DNA of 64,000 bases from Rheinheimera sp. UJ63. GTDB taxonomy: Bacteria; Pseudomonadota; Gammaproteobacteria; Enterobacterales; Alteromonadaceae. The first letter of the stretch is position 1; the number at the start of each line of letters is the position of its first letter. The translations under genes were made by a program, and so were the position numbers. Below are positions 17,044-25,935 of the stretch, piece by piece. The notes under the pieces were generated by a model, which was given only the letters and a program-made list of their open reading frames with translations, was not told the origin of the DNA and made no database searches. The stretch is from assembly GCF_021568285.1 (NCBI RefSeq), contig NZ_JAKGTQ010000006.1, positions 1 to 64,000 on the forward strand, in the 5' to 3' direction.

Positions 17044-18060
17044 ATGTCTATAAGAACATTAGGCGTTGATCTTGGCAAGTTCAGTTGTCATGTAATTGGG
17101 CAGGATCAGCATGGCAAAATCATTGAAAAACGCAAAATCCCATTAAGCAAGTTTGCAGAATACCTGGCAAATTTGCCAGCCTGTGCGGTATTTTTCGAAG
17201 CCTGTGGTGGTGCTCACCATTGGTGCCGTAAGGCCAAAAGCCTGGGCCATATAATTAAAATGATACCTGCTCAATTTGTTAAACCCTTCGTAAAGTCGAA
17301 CAAGAATGACTTTAACGATGCAGAAGCCATCTGTGAAGCTGCACAGCGGCCAACGATGCGTTTTGCTCATCTACGTAGCGAAGAGCAGCAAGCTTTTGGT
17401 TGTTTACTTAAATTACGTGAGCAGTTCGTTGAAGAGCGCACCGCCATCAGTAACCAAGCACATACCTTTTTGTTGGAATTTGGTATTCAGCAGAAAAAAG
17501 GCCGAAGCTTTATTAGTTAAGTGGCTGACATCACCGAGGATGCCGAGTTTGATTTACCCGCTGCGTTACGCTGCGCCCTGTTTCGGCTGGTTAAACGCTA
17601 TCAAGCAATTGACACTAAACTCAGTGAGTTAGAGCGTGAGATTGCAGCAATAAACAATCAAAACGACAACTGTAAACGGATGCAAAGCATTCCAGGAATA
17701 GGCTTAATCACCTCCAGTTTTATTGAGGCTTGGGCAGGCAGTTGCACACAATTTAAAAGTGCCAGAGACTTTGCCGCTTGGGCAGGTTTAGTACCGAAAC
17801 AACATTCAACAGGCGGGAAAAGTAACCTGCTTGGGATCAGCAAACGCGGCAACCACACGTTGCGTAAATATCTGATCCATAGCGCACGTTCGGTTATTCA
17901 ATGGAAGCTCGAAGAGGATCATGCCTGGAGCCCATGGATAAAGAAATTGCTAGTCAGCAAGAAAAAAACCGTCGCAATAGTGGCAATGGCGAATAAACTT
18001 GCTCGGATAATCTGGGCAGTATTAACGAAAGAGCAGAATTACGCAGCTCAAGCTGCATAA
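17044..18060 (+). pseudogene. IS110-family DEDD transposase, interrupted
   Basis: 338 codons in one frame with a TAA at 17518-17520. The N-terminal DEDD domain shows GVDLGKFSCHVIGQD with the first Asp, FFEACGGAHHW with the Glu, and KSNKNDFNDAEAICEA with the final two Asp. The C-terminal Transposase_20 part has QSIPGIGLITSSFIEA, DFAAWAGLVPKQHSTGGKS and the serine-containing GISKRGNHTLRKYLI. The stop falls between the domains in ...GRSFIS/VADITEDAEF. Another frame reads ALLVKWL across the same bases, so a local pair of indels is an alternative to a simple nonsense change. Probably inactive without recoding. Confidence 0.85.
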
Positions 18061-18266
18061 ACCGGGTCACACCGAGTTTGCAACACGATGGCAATAAGGC
18101 AAAAACCATGATCGGAAACCTGGCAAAAGCAAAAGTATCTTGATACTGAAGGTCTTATAAGGACGATGATGGGCGAACAACATAGCGGGCGTGCACACTA
18201 AGAACGTGCTAATAGACTCCTGATACATTGACGCAGACTTATTTGTTATCAGTGCTTGCAACCTGG
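18061..18266 (+). ncRNA. candidate bridge RNA region of the IS1111 element
   Basis: Non-coding right arm between the transposase stop and the subterminal repeat. In IS1111-type elements the guide (bridge) RNA is encoded in this arm. I infer it by position only and have not folded it. If real, its target loop should pair with the RAYT-type repeat GGTCAGGTCT/TGCTTTTTG into which the element is inserted. Confidence 0.35.
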
Positions 18267-18538
18267 AGGCGAGTCATACATGCTTTTTGACTTTTCCATC
18301 CCTCTCAGAGGCAGACTACCTAAGGCTCTTGTTGCTAAGAACTGTTCTAGTTAGTATGCCCTGAGAAAATTATTGGTTTCGTGGCTCGCATAGCCAGCGT
18401 GTGAATAAGATAGAGGCAAAAGCCAAGACCTGACCCTGTTGTACGATAGGATCTGACCCTGTGGCCCTGACAGGCACAATGAAAAACTGGTAACTGTCAG
18501 TTCAAGTTTCAGCTAGTACACCTGATCCTTTGTGCATA

Positions 18539-18979
18539 TTAGGTCGTTTCCTTTAAAAAGTTTATTGCTTTACCACAAAAATTAGCAAGTGCGTTATAAC
18601 GGCCTTGCGCTACGATTAAACGAACAATATTAACATCAATGTTCAGGTAATCGTGGACTAGTGCGTTGCGCATACCAATAATCTGACGCCATTCTTTAAG
18701 TTCATCTGTTGTTATCATGCCGTGCTGCTGCAGCTTAGAAAAAGTTTGATAGGCATCTACAGACGCTTGTTGCTGGTATCTCTTTAAACAATGTTTAGCT
18801 AAGCCAATGCTCAATTCTGTTAAAAGTTGTAATAAACGTTCTGTAGCCAAATAATCTCGCCTGCGTAGTTCGCCTTGCGCAAGATCTGCACGAAGCTCAT
18901 CAAGTTGCTGACAGTATTCTTGTACATGGTTTGCTGCTTCGGTTAAATAGAGTTGCAAGCCGTTTTCATTGTTATTCAT
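18539..18979 (-). CDS. hepT: HepT-like HEPN toxin
   Basis: 146 residues, all helical. The HEPN ribonuclease motif R-x4-H is RNALVH (Arg104, His109), followed by Tyr in DYLNID, giving the RNxxVHxY pattern of HepT. It overlaps the upstream MntA gene by 4 bases (ATGA), the usual order in this type VII toxin-antitoxin module. MntA silences HepT by adding AMP to the motif Tyr. Apparently intact. Confidence 0.92.
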   Translation of the reverse strand: MNNNENGLQLYLTEAANHVQEYCQQLDELRADLAQGELRRRDYLATERLLQLLTELSIGLAKHCLKRYQQQASVDAYQTFSKLQQHGMITTDELKEWRQIIGMRNALVHDYLNIDVNIVRLIVAQGRYNALANFCGKAINFLKETT

Positions 18980-19368
18980 TGCTTAGCCTCTCGCTGTTGG
19001 TATTCAAATAGGCTATTAATACGTGTTATCTCTTGCCATGCCCGAGCGCTGCCATCACTATAAAGCAGCTGACCGCTATCAATGATTTGATATGCTAAAT
19101 AAATAGGGGCTTGGTTAATATCTACAATAGATAGCATAGCTTCTGGAAGAGCTAACGCTGCAGCCCAATCAAGCGCTATACATTGTGGGCGGGTATATCG
19201 GTTTAAAGCATCCAGATTAAAGTTATTAAAAGCGATAGCGAGATCATAATCGCTATCTGGCCTTTCGCGCCCATGAGCTCTTGAGCCATATAACCAAATA
19301 GCCCCAATATCGGAATTTTGCCGAGCTAGCTTTTTAATCTTCAGTAATATCGGGCTTGTGTTGATCAT
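18976..19368 (-). CDS. mntA: MntA-like nucleotidyltransferase antitoxin
   Basis: 130 residues, minimal nucleotidyltransferase. GSRAHGRERPDSDYDLAI contains the G-S-x10-D-x-D signature (Gly28, Ser29, Asp40, Asp42). It is the first gene of the MntA/HepT pair. Its expected activity is polyAMPylation of the HEPN toxin. Both genes are flanked by RAYT-type repeats (18415 and 19456), so the module lies between mobile repeats. Confidence 0.92.
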   Translation of the reverse strand: MINTSPILLKIKKLARQNSDIGAIWLYGSRAHGRERPDSDYDLAIAFNNFNLDALNRYTRPQCIALDWAAALALPEAMLSIVDINQAPIYLAYQIIDSGQLLYSDGSARAWQEITRINSLFEYQQREAKQ

Positions 19369-19455
19369 AAAGCAGGTATTTACCAGTATTAAGTGTATTT
19401 ACTTTATCAGAAAAGGCTTAGCTGGGCTAATTGCCTAACGAATATGCAAGATATA

Positions 19456-19475
19456 GGCAAAAGTCAAGACCTGAC
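19456..19475. repeat. RAYT-type end repeat
   Basis: GGCAAAAGTCAAGACCTGAC, same orientation and nearly the same sequence as 18415 and 7853. It lies exactly where the mazF-like gene loses its native sequence. Confidence 0.7.
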
Positions 19476-19623
19476 TGGTCATTGGCGCCATCAACACAGT
19501 GGATAATTTGCTTAACTCGTTGGAGGAAACCACAACACAGGAACGGGTTTTATTAATTTCTCGCCCTTGGGTCGGATCTAAGTTGACTAACCAAACCTCA
19601 AACCGCTTAGGTTGGTTTACCAT
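19476..19623 (-). pseudogene. mazF/pemK toxin, 3' truncated
   Basis: 49 native codons: VNQPKRFEVWLVNLDPTQGR, EINKTRSCVVVSSNE, then LSTVLMAPMT. This is a PemK/MazF N-terminus with the GREINKTRSCVV equivalent of the K-x-R-P segment. Right after APMT the RAYT-type repeat begins, and the reading continues only into repeat-derived codons to 19435. The catalytic C-terminal half is missing and is not found nearby, so the gene is dead. The strand and order match an antitoxin remnant upstream. Confidence 0.75.
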
Positions 19624-19655
19624 GCTAGATCATCATTTGTTAAAGGTGCATCCTG

Positions 19656-19739
19656 TCACTCCTGATCGGTAAGCTCTGCTTGCATGGCTAAAGCTTGCTC
19701 TAGCTGTTCAGTGCAATGCCACCTTTGCAGACTCATCAT
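19656..19739 (-). pseudogene. antitoxin C-terminal remnant upstream of mazF'
   Basis: A 27-codon frame reading MMSLQRWHCTEQLEQALAMQ and ending LTDQE, 33 bp before the truncated toxin and on the same strand. The acidic, Gln/Glu-rich composition fits the C-terminal tail of a MazF antitoxin whose N-terminus is gone. It could also be a chance frame. Confidence 0.3.
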
Positions 19740-20099
19740 AGATAGTTAGTTAGCATGCACTTAAAGCGAAATCAAAAATGTATGCAAAAAATAAACTTAG
19801 CGGCTATTAAAATAATGCCCCCAAAAATTGCTGTGCACTGCAGAAGGCAAAGCTCTGTTTGCTATGGCAATCAATCAGTTGCTGTAGCAGCCTAAGCCGC
19901 TTTTGCTCGGCAGTGGAATGCAGTGTAACTAGCGAATATGGGATTGTGACGCTCAAAATTTTTAATCTTTAATACCTAGCGACATTTTCGGTCATATTTA
20001 ATCTAGAACGGTACGAGCAGGGGTTCTTGATTGTTTAGTATGAAACTTTATTCCTCTCATACAATAAATCATTAATGAAAATCACTACCTGATAGATGG
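19740..20099. other. intergenic, no gene seen
   Basis: Between the antitoxin remnant and IS66 I find no coding frame, repeat or clear promoter. TGCTGTGCACTGCAGAAGGC and nearby Leu-rich short frames are not supported. Confidence 0.35.
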
Positions 20100-20139
20100 T
20101 AAGCGTAACAACAACCACACCTTGCGGTGTGGCTGCTGA

Positions 20140-21720
20140 TCAATAAGGCAGGAGTTGTTGCAGTCGCTCGTGGGTATTGGCTTTGGGTAGCTCTTTCAGC
20201 AAGCAGCATAAGTAATCATACGGTTCCAGACCATTGATTTTGGCCGTTTCGACTAGGCTATATATTGCAGCACTGGCTTCTGCGCCCGTTTCAGTATTGG
20301 CAAACAACCACGCCTTGCGTCCAATCACGAACGGTTTGACGGCGCGCTCAGCACGGTTGTTGTCGATATTAAGTCTACCATCATCCAGATAGCGGATTAG
20401 TTTGGGCCACTGATTCAGGTTATACGTGATAGCGACTCCCAGTAAACTTTCTTTCGTGACACTCTCGCTTGATTTATCCAGCCAGCTTTTGAATTGCTCT
20501 AACAGTGGCTTGGCTAGCGTTTGCCTGGCTTCATACTTCTTATCAGGCGGTACGGTTTTTAATTTACTCTCCAGTGCATAGAGTTTCTGGATGTGGTTAA
20601 GGGCCACATCCGCTTTACCCGTTTTGCCTTTGCCCTGTGCTTTTTGGGCTTCAACGAACTTGCGTCTGGCATGCGCCCAGCAACCGACTAAGGTTGCGTG
20701 AGTTTTCTCATATCCGGCATAACCTTCTACCTGCAGATAACCGTTAAAGCCGGATAAGAAGTCACAGGGATGTTTGCTGCTGCGGCTATCCTGATAATCA
20801 AACAGCACCAGTTTGGGGCCGGTACTTTTTTCTAAGCCACAGCCATACACCCACATGTAGCAGGTGCTTTTCTCAACATCCAGCACATTGACCGTGGTTT
20901 CATCTGCCCACAGCACCGGCTGTTTAAGCAGCTCAGCTTTCATTAACGCCAGTAGTGGTTTAAGTTTTTCTGCGCAGCTTATCAGCCAGCGGCTCATCGT
21001 TTGACGACTAAGCTCAATACCCGCCTGATTAAACAACTGCTCCTGACGGTATAACGGCAAGCCATAGTGCATTTTGCTGCTGATGATTTGGGCAAGCAGA
21101 CTTGGAGTGGCCATGCTCTTAGGGATAACCGCAGCTGGCACATCAGCAATCTTAATGTCGACCTTAGTGCCGTTGGTCTCACACTGCCGGCAGCTGTATT
21201 TCAGCCGGACATTTCTAAGCACCCGGATTTGCGCCGGTACGAACTCGATTTGCTCACTGACTTCTTCACCCATTTGATGCAGCGCATGGCCGCAGCAGGC
21301 ACAGGTTTTATCGTTAATATCATGGATAACATCAACGCGGGGGAGTTCTGGAGCAATGCGCGGTCGGCGTGGCTTAGCGGCTTTCTCAGCGCTCTCGGTC
21401 GTCTGAGTGTCTGGCTCTGTCGCTACGGACTTGTCTTCAATAAGCTGTTCGGCCTCATTTAAGACTTCGCCTTCACCTTCGTAGGTCTCGCTGCTGGGGC
21501 TAAATTTCTGGTACTGCGTCAGATTGTAACGCTCCAGCAATTGCTGCAGCTTATCCGACAGCTGCTGGTTAACCCGCTCTAGTTTAGCGATGCGTTTGTC
21601 TTTTTGCGCCAGTTTTCGCTCAAGCTTTTGCTCATGCTTGGCAAGTAGCGCTGTCTGCTCAAGCAGCATTTTCTTAAGCAGTTCAACGTCATCAGGTAGG
21701 GTGTCTGGTATCTTTTTCAT
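20140..21720 (-). CDS. tnpC: IS66 transposase TnpC
   Basis: 526 residues from the ATG at 21720 (MKKIPDTLPDDVELL). A longer frame to 21891 only overlaps tnpB. Coiled-coil leucine zipper at residues about 15-75 (LLAKHEQKLERKLAQKDKRI), a zinc-finger domain with CACCGHALHQMGEE and CRQCETNG, then the DDE core with VLWADETTV, a later Asp, and NIDNNRAERAVKPFVIGRK containing the Glu. The C-terminal IS66 tail is ETAKINGLEPYDYL. Full length. Because tnpB is frameshifted, transposition is probably impaired. Confidence 0.95.
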   Translation of the reverse strand: MKKIPDTLPDDVELLKKMLLEQTALLAKHEQKLERKLAQKDKRIAKLERVNQQLSDKLQQLLERYNLTQYQKFSPSSETYEGEGEVLNEAEQLIEDKSVATEPDTQTTESAEKAAKPRRPRIAPELPRVDVIHDINDKTCACCGHALHQMGEEVSEQIEFVPAQIRVLRNVRLKYSCRQCETNGTKVDIKIADVPAAVIPKSMATPSLLAQIISSKMHYGLPLYRQEQLFNQAGIELSRQTMSRWLISCAEKLKPLLALMKAELLKQPVLWADETTVNVLDVEKSTCYMWVYGCGLEKSTGPKLVLFDYQDSRSSKHPCDFLSGFNGYLQVEGYAGYEKTHATLVGCWAHARRKFVEAQKAQGKGKTGKADVALNHIQKLYALESKLKTVPPDKKYEARQTLAKPLLEQFKSWLDKSSESVTKESLLGVAITYNLNQWPKLIRYLDDGRLNIDNNRAERAVKPFVIGRKAWLFANTETGAEASAAIYSLVETAKINGLEPYDYLCCLLKELPKANTHERLQQLLPY

Positions 21721-21812
21721 GGCCGCTATTGTAACGGCCAATTTGGCTAAGTGCTTGGTAAGATTTAGATTGTTTTGGATGCGATCTACAGGATTTATAG
21801 CCGATCGGCATA

Positions 21813-22168
21813 TCAACCCACACTCTGGTAATGCAGTGGCTGGTGCGCGGTGATTTTTTGAATATCGACACCTTGCAACAGCCAATGCCATTGCTGCTCG
21901 CTAATAGACAGTATTTTTCCGGGCATCTGCCTTGGCCAGCGAAACGTGTCTTTTCAAGTCGCTTGTACCACAGACAAAATCCAGTGCTATCCCAGTACAG
22001 CACTTTTAATCGGGTACGCTGCCGATTGCAGAACACAAACAACGCGCCGCTAAATGGCGAGAGCTGCATCTCTTGCTCGACCAGCAACGATAAGCCATTA
22101 ATGGATTTGCGAAAATCGACCGACTGTTTGTGCAAATAGACCTTAGGCACATCGAGGAACATTTTCAT
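21813..22168 (-). pseudogene. tnpB: IS66 accessory TnpB, frameshifted
   Basis: The start MKMFLDVPKVYLHKQSVDFR and the core GALFVFCNRQRTRLKVLYWD are typical of IS66 Orf2. At about 21930-21940 one base is missing after TTCGC. In the other frame the expected continuation WPRQMPGKILSISEQQWHWL to YQSVG and a TGA at 21813 is intact. The gene is otherwise complete, so this is a single recent lesion. Confidence 0.85.
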
Positions 22169-22170
22169 GG

Positions 22171-22461
22171 TCAAAGTGCCCTGAGCAAGGCGGCTAACCA
22201 CAGCGCATCAGTGCCAGGTGGAAACTGCAATTCCATATCACGCTTGCGTAGCAGGATATGCCGGGCCAGTGGCGAGCTTTGTGGTGCTAATTCAATGAAA
22301 CCGGTGTCATCATTCTGATGAGCCAACAACAGGCGTTTACGGAGATTGAAATAGGTCGGGATAATCCCTTGTCGTTTAGCAAATGCCGTTTGAGTGAGGC
22401 CACTTTGGGCTTGCTCGGCGAATAAGGCCAGCCATTGTTCTTTAGTGCGTTTCATGATCAT
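22171..22461 (-). CDS. tnpA: IS66 accessory TnpA
   Basis: 96 residues. The N-terminal helix-turn-helix reads TKEQWLALFAEQAQSGLTQT then AFAKRQGIIPTYFNLRKR, as in IS66 OrfA proteins. The C-terminal DMELQFPPGTDALWLAALL is the usual hydrophobic tail. It lies 2 bp upstream of tnpB. Complete. Confidence 0.9.
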   Translation of the reverse strand: MIMKRTKEQWLALFAEQAQSGLTQTAFAKRQGIIPTYFNLRKRLLLAHQNDDTGFIELAPQSSPLARHILLRKRDMELQFPPGTDALWLAALLRAL

Positions 22462-22938
22462 TACCCTAATAATTAACAGTGGCAGACAGGGTAATGTTGA
22501 TCAGTTAGGATAGGAATGTGTGGTTGGCGTTACGCTTAGTTCGCCAGGCAAAGCTGGCGACAAATAGGAGGTGAAAGTCCACCCTGGGTAAGATCTAACC
22601 AGTCGCCCGGTTCTCTAGCTATGCGCGGCAGCGGGTAACTTCTGACGTGAAGTGTTAGCGGAGATGCTTACAGGCCCGGTATTGAGCCGCGTAATACTAA
22701 TTACAGTGGGCGATGCTGTTAAGCGAAGCAGAAGCCAACAGATCAACAAGCGGTAGGGTGAGCTAGTTGATCCACTGTCGAGGTCGTAGACCCGGAGCAT
22801 GTAAGTAAATTTGTCGTACGGAACCTGGGAGATCCTTCACACAGCCTGTTTGAGCAGCAGGTCATGTGAATTCAAACCCTCAAGGCAAGATAGACATGGT
22901 GAAGGAAGTCGGACAAACCCATAGTACCGGGGAAGTAA

Positions 22939-24363
22939 GTGAACAAGACTGATGTCGCGGAATTTATGGAGGGAAGGGGTTTGATCAAGGGGAACAGTTT
23001 ACAGCTCGCCGGTAGCCAATCACTGAATTGGGCCACTACTATGTCTCGGCTGGATACTGTGCGAGTACTCGCAAAGCAGGAAAAGAAACAGCGATTCACA
23101 AATCTGTTCCATCACATCACTCCAGAACTATTGATGCAAAGTTTCATGCAACTAAAGCGGAACTCTGCAGCAGGAACAGATGGTGTTCGGTGGTCTGACT
23201 ATCATGGAAATCTGAAAGATAATATCCATGGACTGTGGAAAAAGGTGCAATTAGGCGCCTACCGTCCTAAAGCCGCGAGGCGGATATTTATCCCTAAAGA
23301 AGATGGTAGTCAGCGGCCACTCAGTATCATCTGTCTGGAAGACAAAGTTGTACAACAAGCCGTAGTCCAGGTTCTGAACCAAATCTACGAAACTGACTTC
23401 ATCGGATTTTCCTATGGTTTCAGACGTGGCAGAGGGCAGCATGATGCCTTGGATGCGCTCAATGTTGGCCTGATGAAATGGAAGGTGAATTGGGTGTTAG
23501 ATCTGGATATCAGTAAGTTCTTCGATACCGTTGAACATGACTGGCTCGTCCGGTTTATAAAACACCGAGTGGGGGACAAGCGATTACTGCGACTGTTGGT
23601 GCAATGGCTTAAAGTGGGTATTTATGATGACACAGGAAAACGACTTCCAGCCACAGTGGGAACTCCCCAAGGCGCTGTGATTTCGCCTTTACTTGCTAAC
23701 ATTTACCTGCATTACAGCTTCGACCTATGGGTTGCGCAGTATCGGAAGAAATTGAAGAGCGACATGGTAGTGGTCAGGTACGCCGATGACAGCGTGTTAG
23801 GCTTTCAAAAGCATGCTGACGCAGAATGGTTTCTTCATTTTCTGAAAGAACGTATGGCAAAATTTGGGCTGAAGGTTCATCCAGACAAAACCCGTCTGGT
23901 TCGATTTGGCAGATATGCCTTAGCGCAATATGCTGAAAACCCCAGGCGTGGTAAGCCAGGCACATTCGATTTTCTGGGTTTTACCCATTACATTGGACGA
24001 AAGAAATCTGGTGAAGTCGTGGTGAAACGCAAAACCAAACGAAGCCGAATGCTGAATCAACTGAAAATACTTAAAGCGGAGCTAAGGAAGCGGCTACATT
24101 GGAAACCAAGTGATACGGGGAGGTGGCTGCACCGTGTAGTGTCAGGCCATATCAACTATTACGGGGTGCCATTTAATGGTCGCAGCCTGAGTAGATTTGT
24201 CCACCAAGTCAAACGAAGCTGGCTGAAGTTTCTTCGAAGAAGAAGCCAACGCCATAAGATGAGCTGGGATCGTTTTAATGTGTTGATTAAGAAATGGCTG
24301 CCAAGTCCACAAATAGTTCATCCTTATCCTGAACAGCGGTTCTTCGCCAAATACCCAAGATAG
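22939..24363 (+). CDS. ltrA: group II intron reverse transcriptase/maturase
   Basis: 474 residues. RT fingers-palm motifs include SAAGTDGVRW, RRIFIPKEDGSQRPLSI, VLDLDISKFFDTV, GTPQGAVISPLLANIYLH and VVVRYADDSVLGF (catalytic YADD). Thumb/maturase X domain at residues about 340-440 (FLGFTHYIGRKKSG ... GHINYYGVPFN). The C-terminus ends at PYPEQRFFAKYPR with no HNH endonuclease domain, as in endonuclease-lacking intron classes that use replication forks for priming. The start codon could be upstream of MNKTDVAEF or at a later Met (residue 35). Full length. Confidence 0.93.
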   Translation: MNKTDVAEFMEGRGLIKGNSLQLAGSQSLNWATTMSRLDTVRVLAKQEKKQRFTNLFHHITPELLMQSFMQLKRNSAAGTDGVRWSDYHGNLKDNIHGLWKKVQLGAYRPKAARRIFIPKEDGSQRPLSIICLEDKVVQQAVVQVLNQIYETDFIGFSYGFRRGRGQHDALDALNVGLMKWKVNWVLDLDISKFFDTVEHDWLVRFIKHRVGDKRLLRLLVQWLKVGIYDDTGKRLPATVGTPQGAVISPLLANIYLHYSFDLWVAQYRKKLKSDMVVVRYADDSVLGFQKHADAEWFLHFLKERMAKFGLKVHPDKTRLVRFGRYALAQYAENPRRGKPGTFDFLGFTHYIGRKKSGEVVVKRKTKRSRMLNQLKILKAELRKRLHWKPSDTGRWLHRVVSGHINYYGVPFNGRSLSRFVHQVKRSWLKFLRRRSQRHKMSWDRFNVLIKKWLPSPQIVHPYPEQRFFAKYPR

Positions 24364-24430
24364 GAGCCGGATGCGTTAGTAGCGCACGTCCGGATCTATG
24401 CGGGGGGTGGCCAGTAATGGCCATTCCTAC
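24364..24430 (+). ncRNA. group II intron domains V and VI
   Basis: Domain V is the 34-nt hairpin beginning GAGCCGGATGCG and closing CGCACGTCCGGATC. Domain VI follows as GGGGGGTGGCC/GGCCATTCCTAC with an unpaired A available for branching. The intron should end within a few bases of 24430. Confidence 0.75.
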
Positions 24431-24705
24431 CGCGACCGTTTATTTTCAAGTTTCACTGATTTAACAACGGTATTAACGCTAAGTAGGGAAGTAGATTACT
24501 CATACGAAATCACCTTCACAAAAAGATTTGTGTATGAAATGATATAAGTAAATTTTAAACGAAGATGCTTAAAAACGTTTGATAACGATTGATTGCGACA
24601 TGTTTAATTTCAATTGTTAATTTGTACTTCCAAGACTGCATGGCTCATTATACTGAGTGTTATGAACGAGCCTTTATGTTTAATTGTTACTAGCAACCAA
24701 ATTTT

Positions 24706-25935
24706 TTAATCTTCGTGCAAGTAGATCATTGTGGTACCAACGTCGCTGTGTCCTAACCGTTGCATAGTCGCCTTCAGGTTTTGCCCTGAGTATTTAATAA
24801 AATAAGTTGCGTGAGCGTGTCGTAACCAGTGGGCTGATGCTTTTTCCAGATAACTTGCTTCTCGTAATAACTGACCTTTTAAACTGATATTTGATATCGC
24901 CTCAGCTGCAGTTAGCTTTGCCCTACAAGCCAAATCGAAAGACTCACGAAGTATTTGATCGATACGACGGCCTGAAATGGCCTTGTTAATATTTTTCGAC
25001 GGAATAAGCTTCATTGGGTCGTTGTACAATGGAGTAGGTGAGTTGGCCCCAACGGCTAGGCGAAACTCTTTCATAACAGAAATGACCTCTTCAAAAAGCT
25101 CTATGCTGCGCGGTTTGTCGCCTTTACCGACAATGTTAAGGAACCATCGGTCATCGCGAATTGTGATATCTGCGTAAGAGTGCTTGGCCGCTTCAGTTAA
25201 TCTTAACCCCGTTGCCATGAACAGCTGGATTATGTATCGAGCCCTAAGAAAACGAAATACTTCACGCTCAGTAACCGCTTGTTTTTGCGCGTTATATAGG
25301 GTGTCTATTGTAAAATCGACTAGCTGATCTGATAGGGTGCGTTCAGTGACCGATTTTTTAGTCACACTGGACTTGTTTCGAGTTCGTGGAGACATCGCTG
25401 GATTAGCATTTAGGTGGCCGGCCACCACGAGAAAGGTATACATCGACTCAATGATACGTTTTGCTAGATCTTGGCTAGTTTTACTTAAACCGGTAACCAA
25501 CTCAGGTTCATCTTGAATATCGATTGACTTTGTAGCTAAAGGCGCATGCACCGTGCGTATCTCAAATGGGCGCCAGCGAGGATTGAGCGTTACGCCGTCT
25601 GGTAAATACTTTCGCTCCTTGCCAGAACACCAGTTTGGGGGTGGTGATTGGATAAAATCCAAGTAGGACAACCAATCTGCGCGATTAACCGCTGAAATGG
25701 GTTTTTGTTTTTCATGGATCAACCAAAGTGCAAAGCGTTCGATTTCCTTAAGATAGCTAGCGAGCGTATTAGGTTGCTCCTGAAACTGCTGAAGGTATTC
25801 GATAATGACATGCCAATCGCCGTCGGATTCGAGCATTGACATCGAATCAGAACGATTAAAACCCGGCTCAAAGGCTGGTGGTTTGCTGATATAAACAGGT
25901 TTTTTATCGTGGATTGAGAGTAAAGGTTTAATCAT
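24706..25935 (-). CDS. tyrosine recombinase (site-specific integrase)
   Basis: 409 residues. A core-binding N-terminal domain (residues about 40-110, NTLASYLKEIERFALWLI) precedes the catalytic domain. Active-site residues: Arg in FMATGLRLTEAAKHS, Lys in NIVGKGDKPRSIEL, His-x-x-Arg in AHWLRHAHATYF, His in MQRLGHSDVGTT and Tyr in MIYLHED at the very C-terminus. It is divergent to the seven-gene operon starting at 26289 and may be the integrase that brought that operon in. No attachment site is obvious. Complete. Confidence 0.9.
   Translation of the reverse strand: MIKPLLSIHDKKPVYISKPPAFEPGFNRSDSMSMLESDGDWHVIIEYLQQFQEQPNTLASYLKEIERFALWLIHEKQKPISAVNRADWLSYLDFIQSPPPNWCSGKERKYLPDGVTLNPRWRPFEIRTVHAPLATKSIDIQDEPELVTGLSKTSQDLAKRIIESMYTFLVVAGHLNANPAMSPRTRNKSSVTKKSVTERTLSDQLVDFTIDTLYNAQKQAVTEREVFRFLRARYIIQLFMATGLRLTEAAKHSYADITIRDDRWFLNIVGKGDKPRSIELFEEVISVMKEFRLAVGANSPTPLYNDPMKLIPSKNINKAISGRRIDQILRESFDLACRAKLTAAEAISNISLKGQLLREASYLEKASAHWLRHAHATYFIKYSGQNLKATMQRLGHSDVGTTMIYLHED

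Larger units (their letters stand above)
16977..18280 (+). mobile_element. IS1111/IS110-family insertion sequence
   Basis: About 1304 bp. Subterminal 11-bp inverted repeats ATGACTCGCCT (16983-16993) and AGGCGAGTCAT (18267-18277) are characteristic of the IS1111 subgroup. One transposase gene (stop-interrupted) and a roughly 205-bp non-coding right arm. The outer boundaries were set by the split RAYT-type repeat, which is contiguous once the element is removed. Confidence 0.85.
16966..18438. repeat. RAYT-type REPIN-like unit split by IS1111
   Basis: GGGTCAGGTCT (16966-16976) and TGCTTTTTGAC (18281-18291) join to a 22-mer that differs by one base from the inner 22 bases of the RAYT element end at 6955-6976. 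About 120 bp further, an inverted copy (GGCAAAAGCCAAGACCTGAC, 18415) closes the unit. Without the insertion it would be a roughly 170-bp non-autonomous element with two inverted REP ends. Confidence 0.7.
20100..22538 (-). mobile_element. IS66-family insertion sequence
   Basis: Terminal inverted repeats TAAGCGTAACAACAACCACA (from 20100) and its near-complement ending at 22538 (TAAGCGTAACGCCAACCACA on the minus strand) enclose tnpA, tnpB and tnpC. No 8-bp target duplication is seen: the left flank is ATAGATGG and the right flank is the first bases of the group II intron. One side has therefore been rearranged. Confidence 0.9.
22539..24430 (+). mobile_element. group II intron
   Basis: Begins at or very near GTTCGCC, directly after the IS66 right repeat. 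Domain I hallmarks include GGAGGTGAAAGTCC (22567). The maturase/RT gene fills the domain IV loop, and domain V (GAGCCGGATGCG ... CGCACGTCCGG) and domain VI follow at 24364-24430. The 5' end lacks a canonical GTGCG, so the exact left edge is uncertain by a few bases. It lies on the opposite strand to the IS66 genes. Confidence 0.85.
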
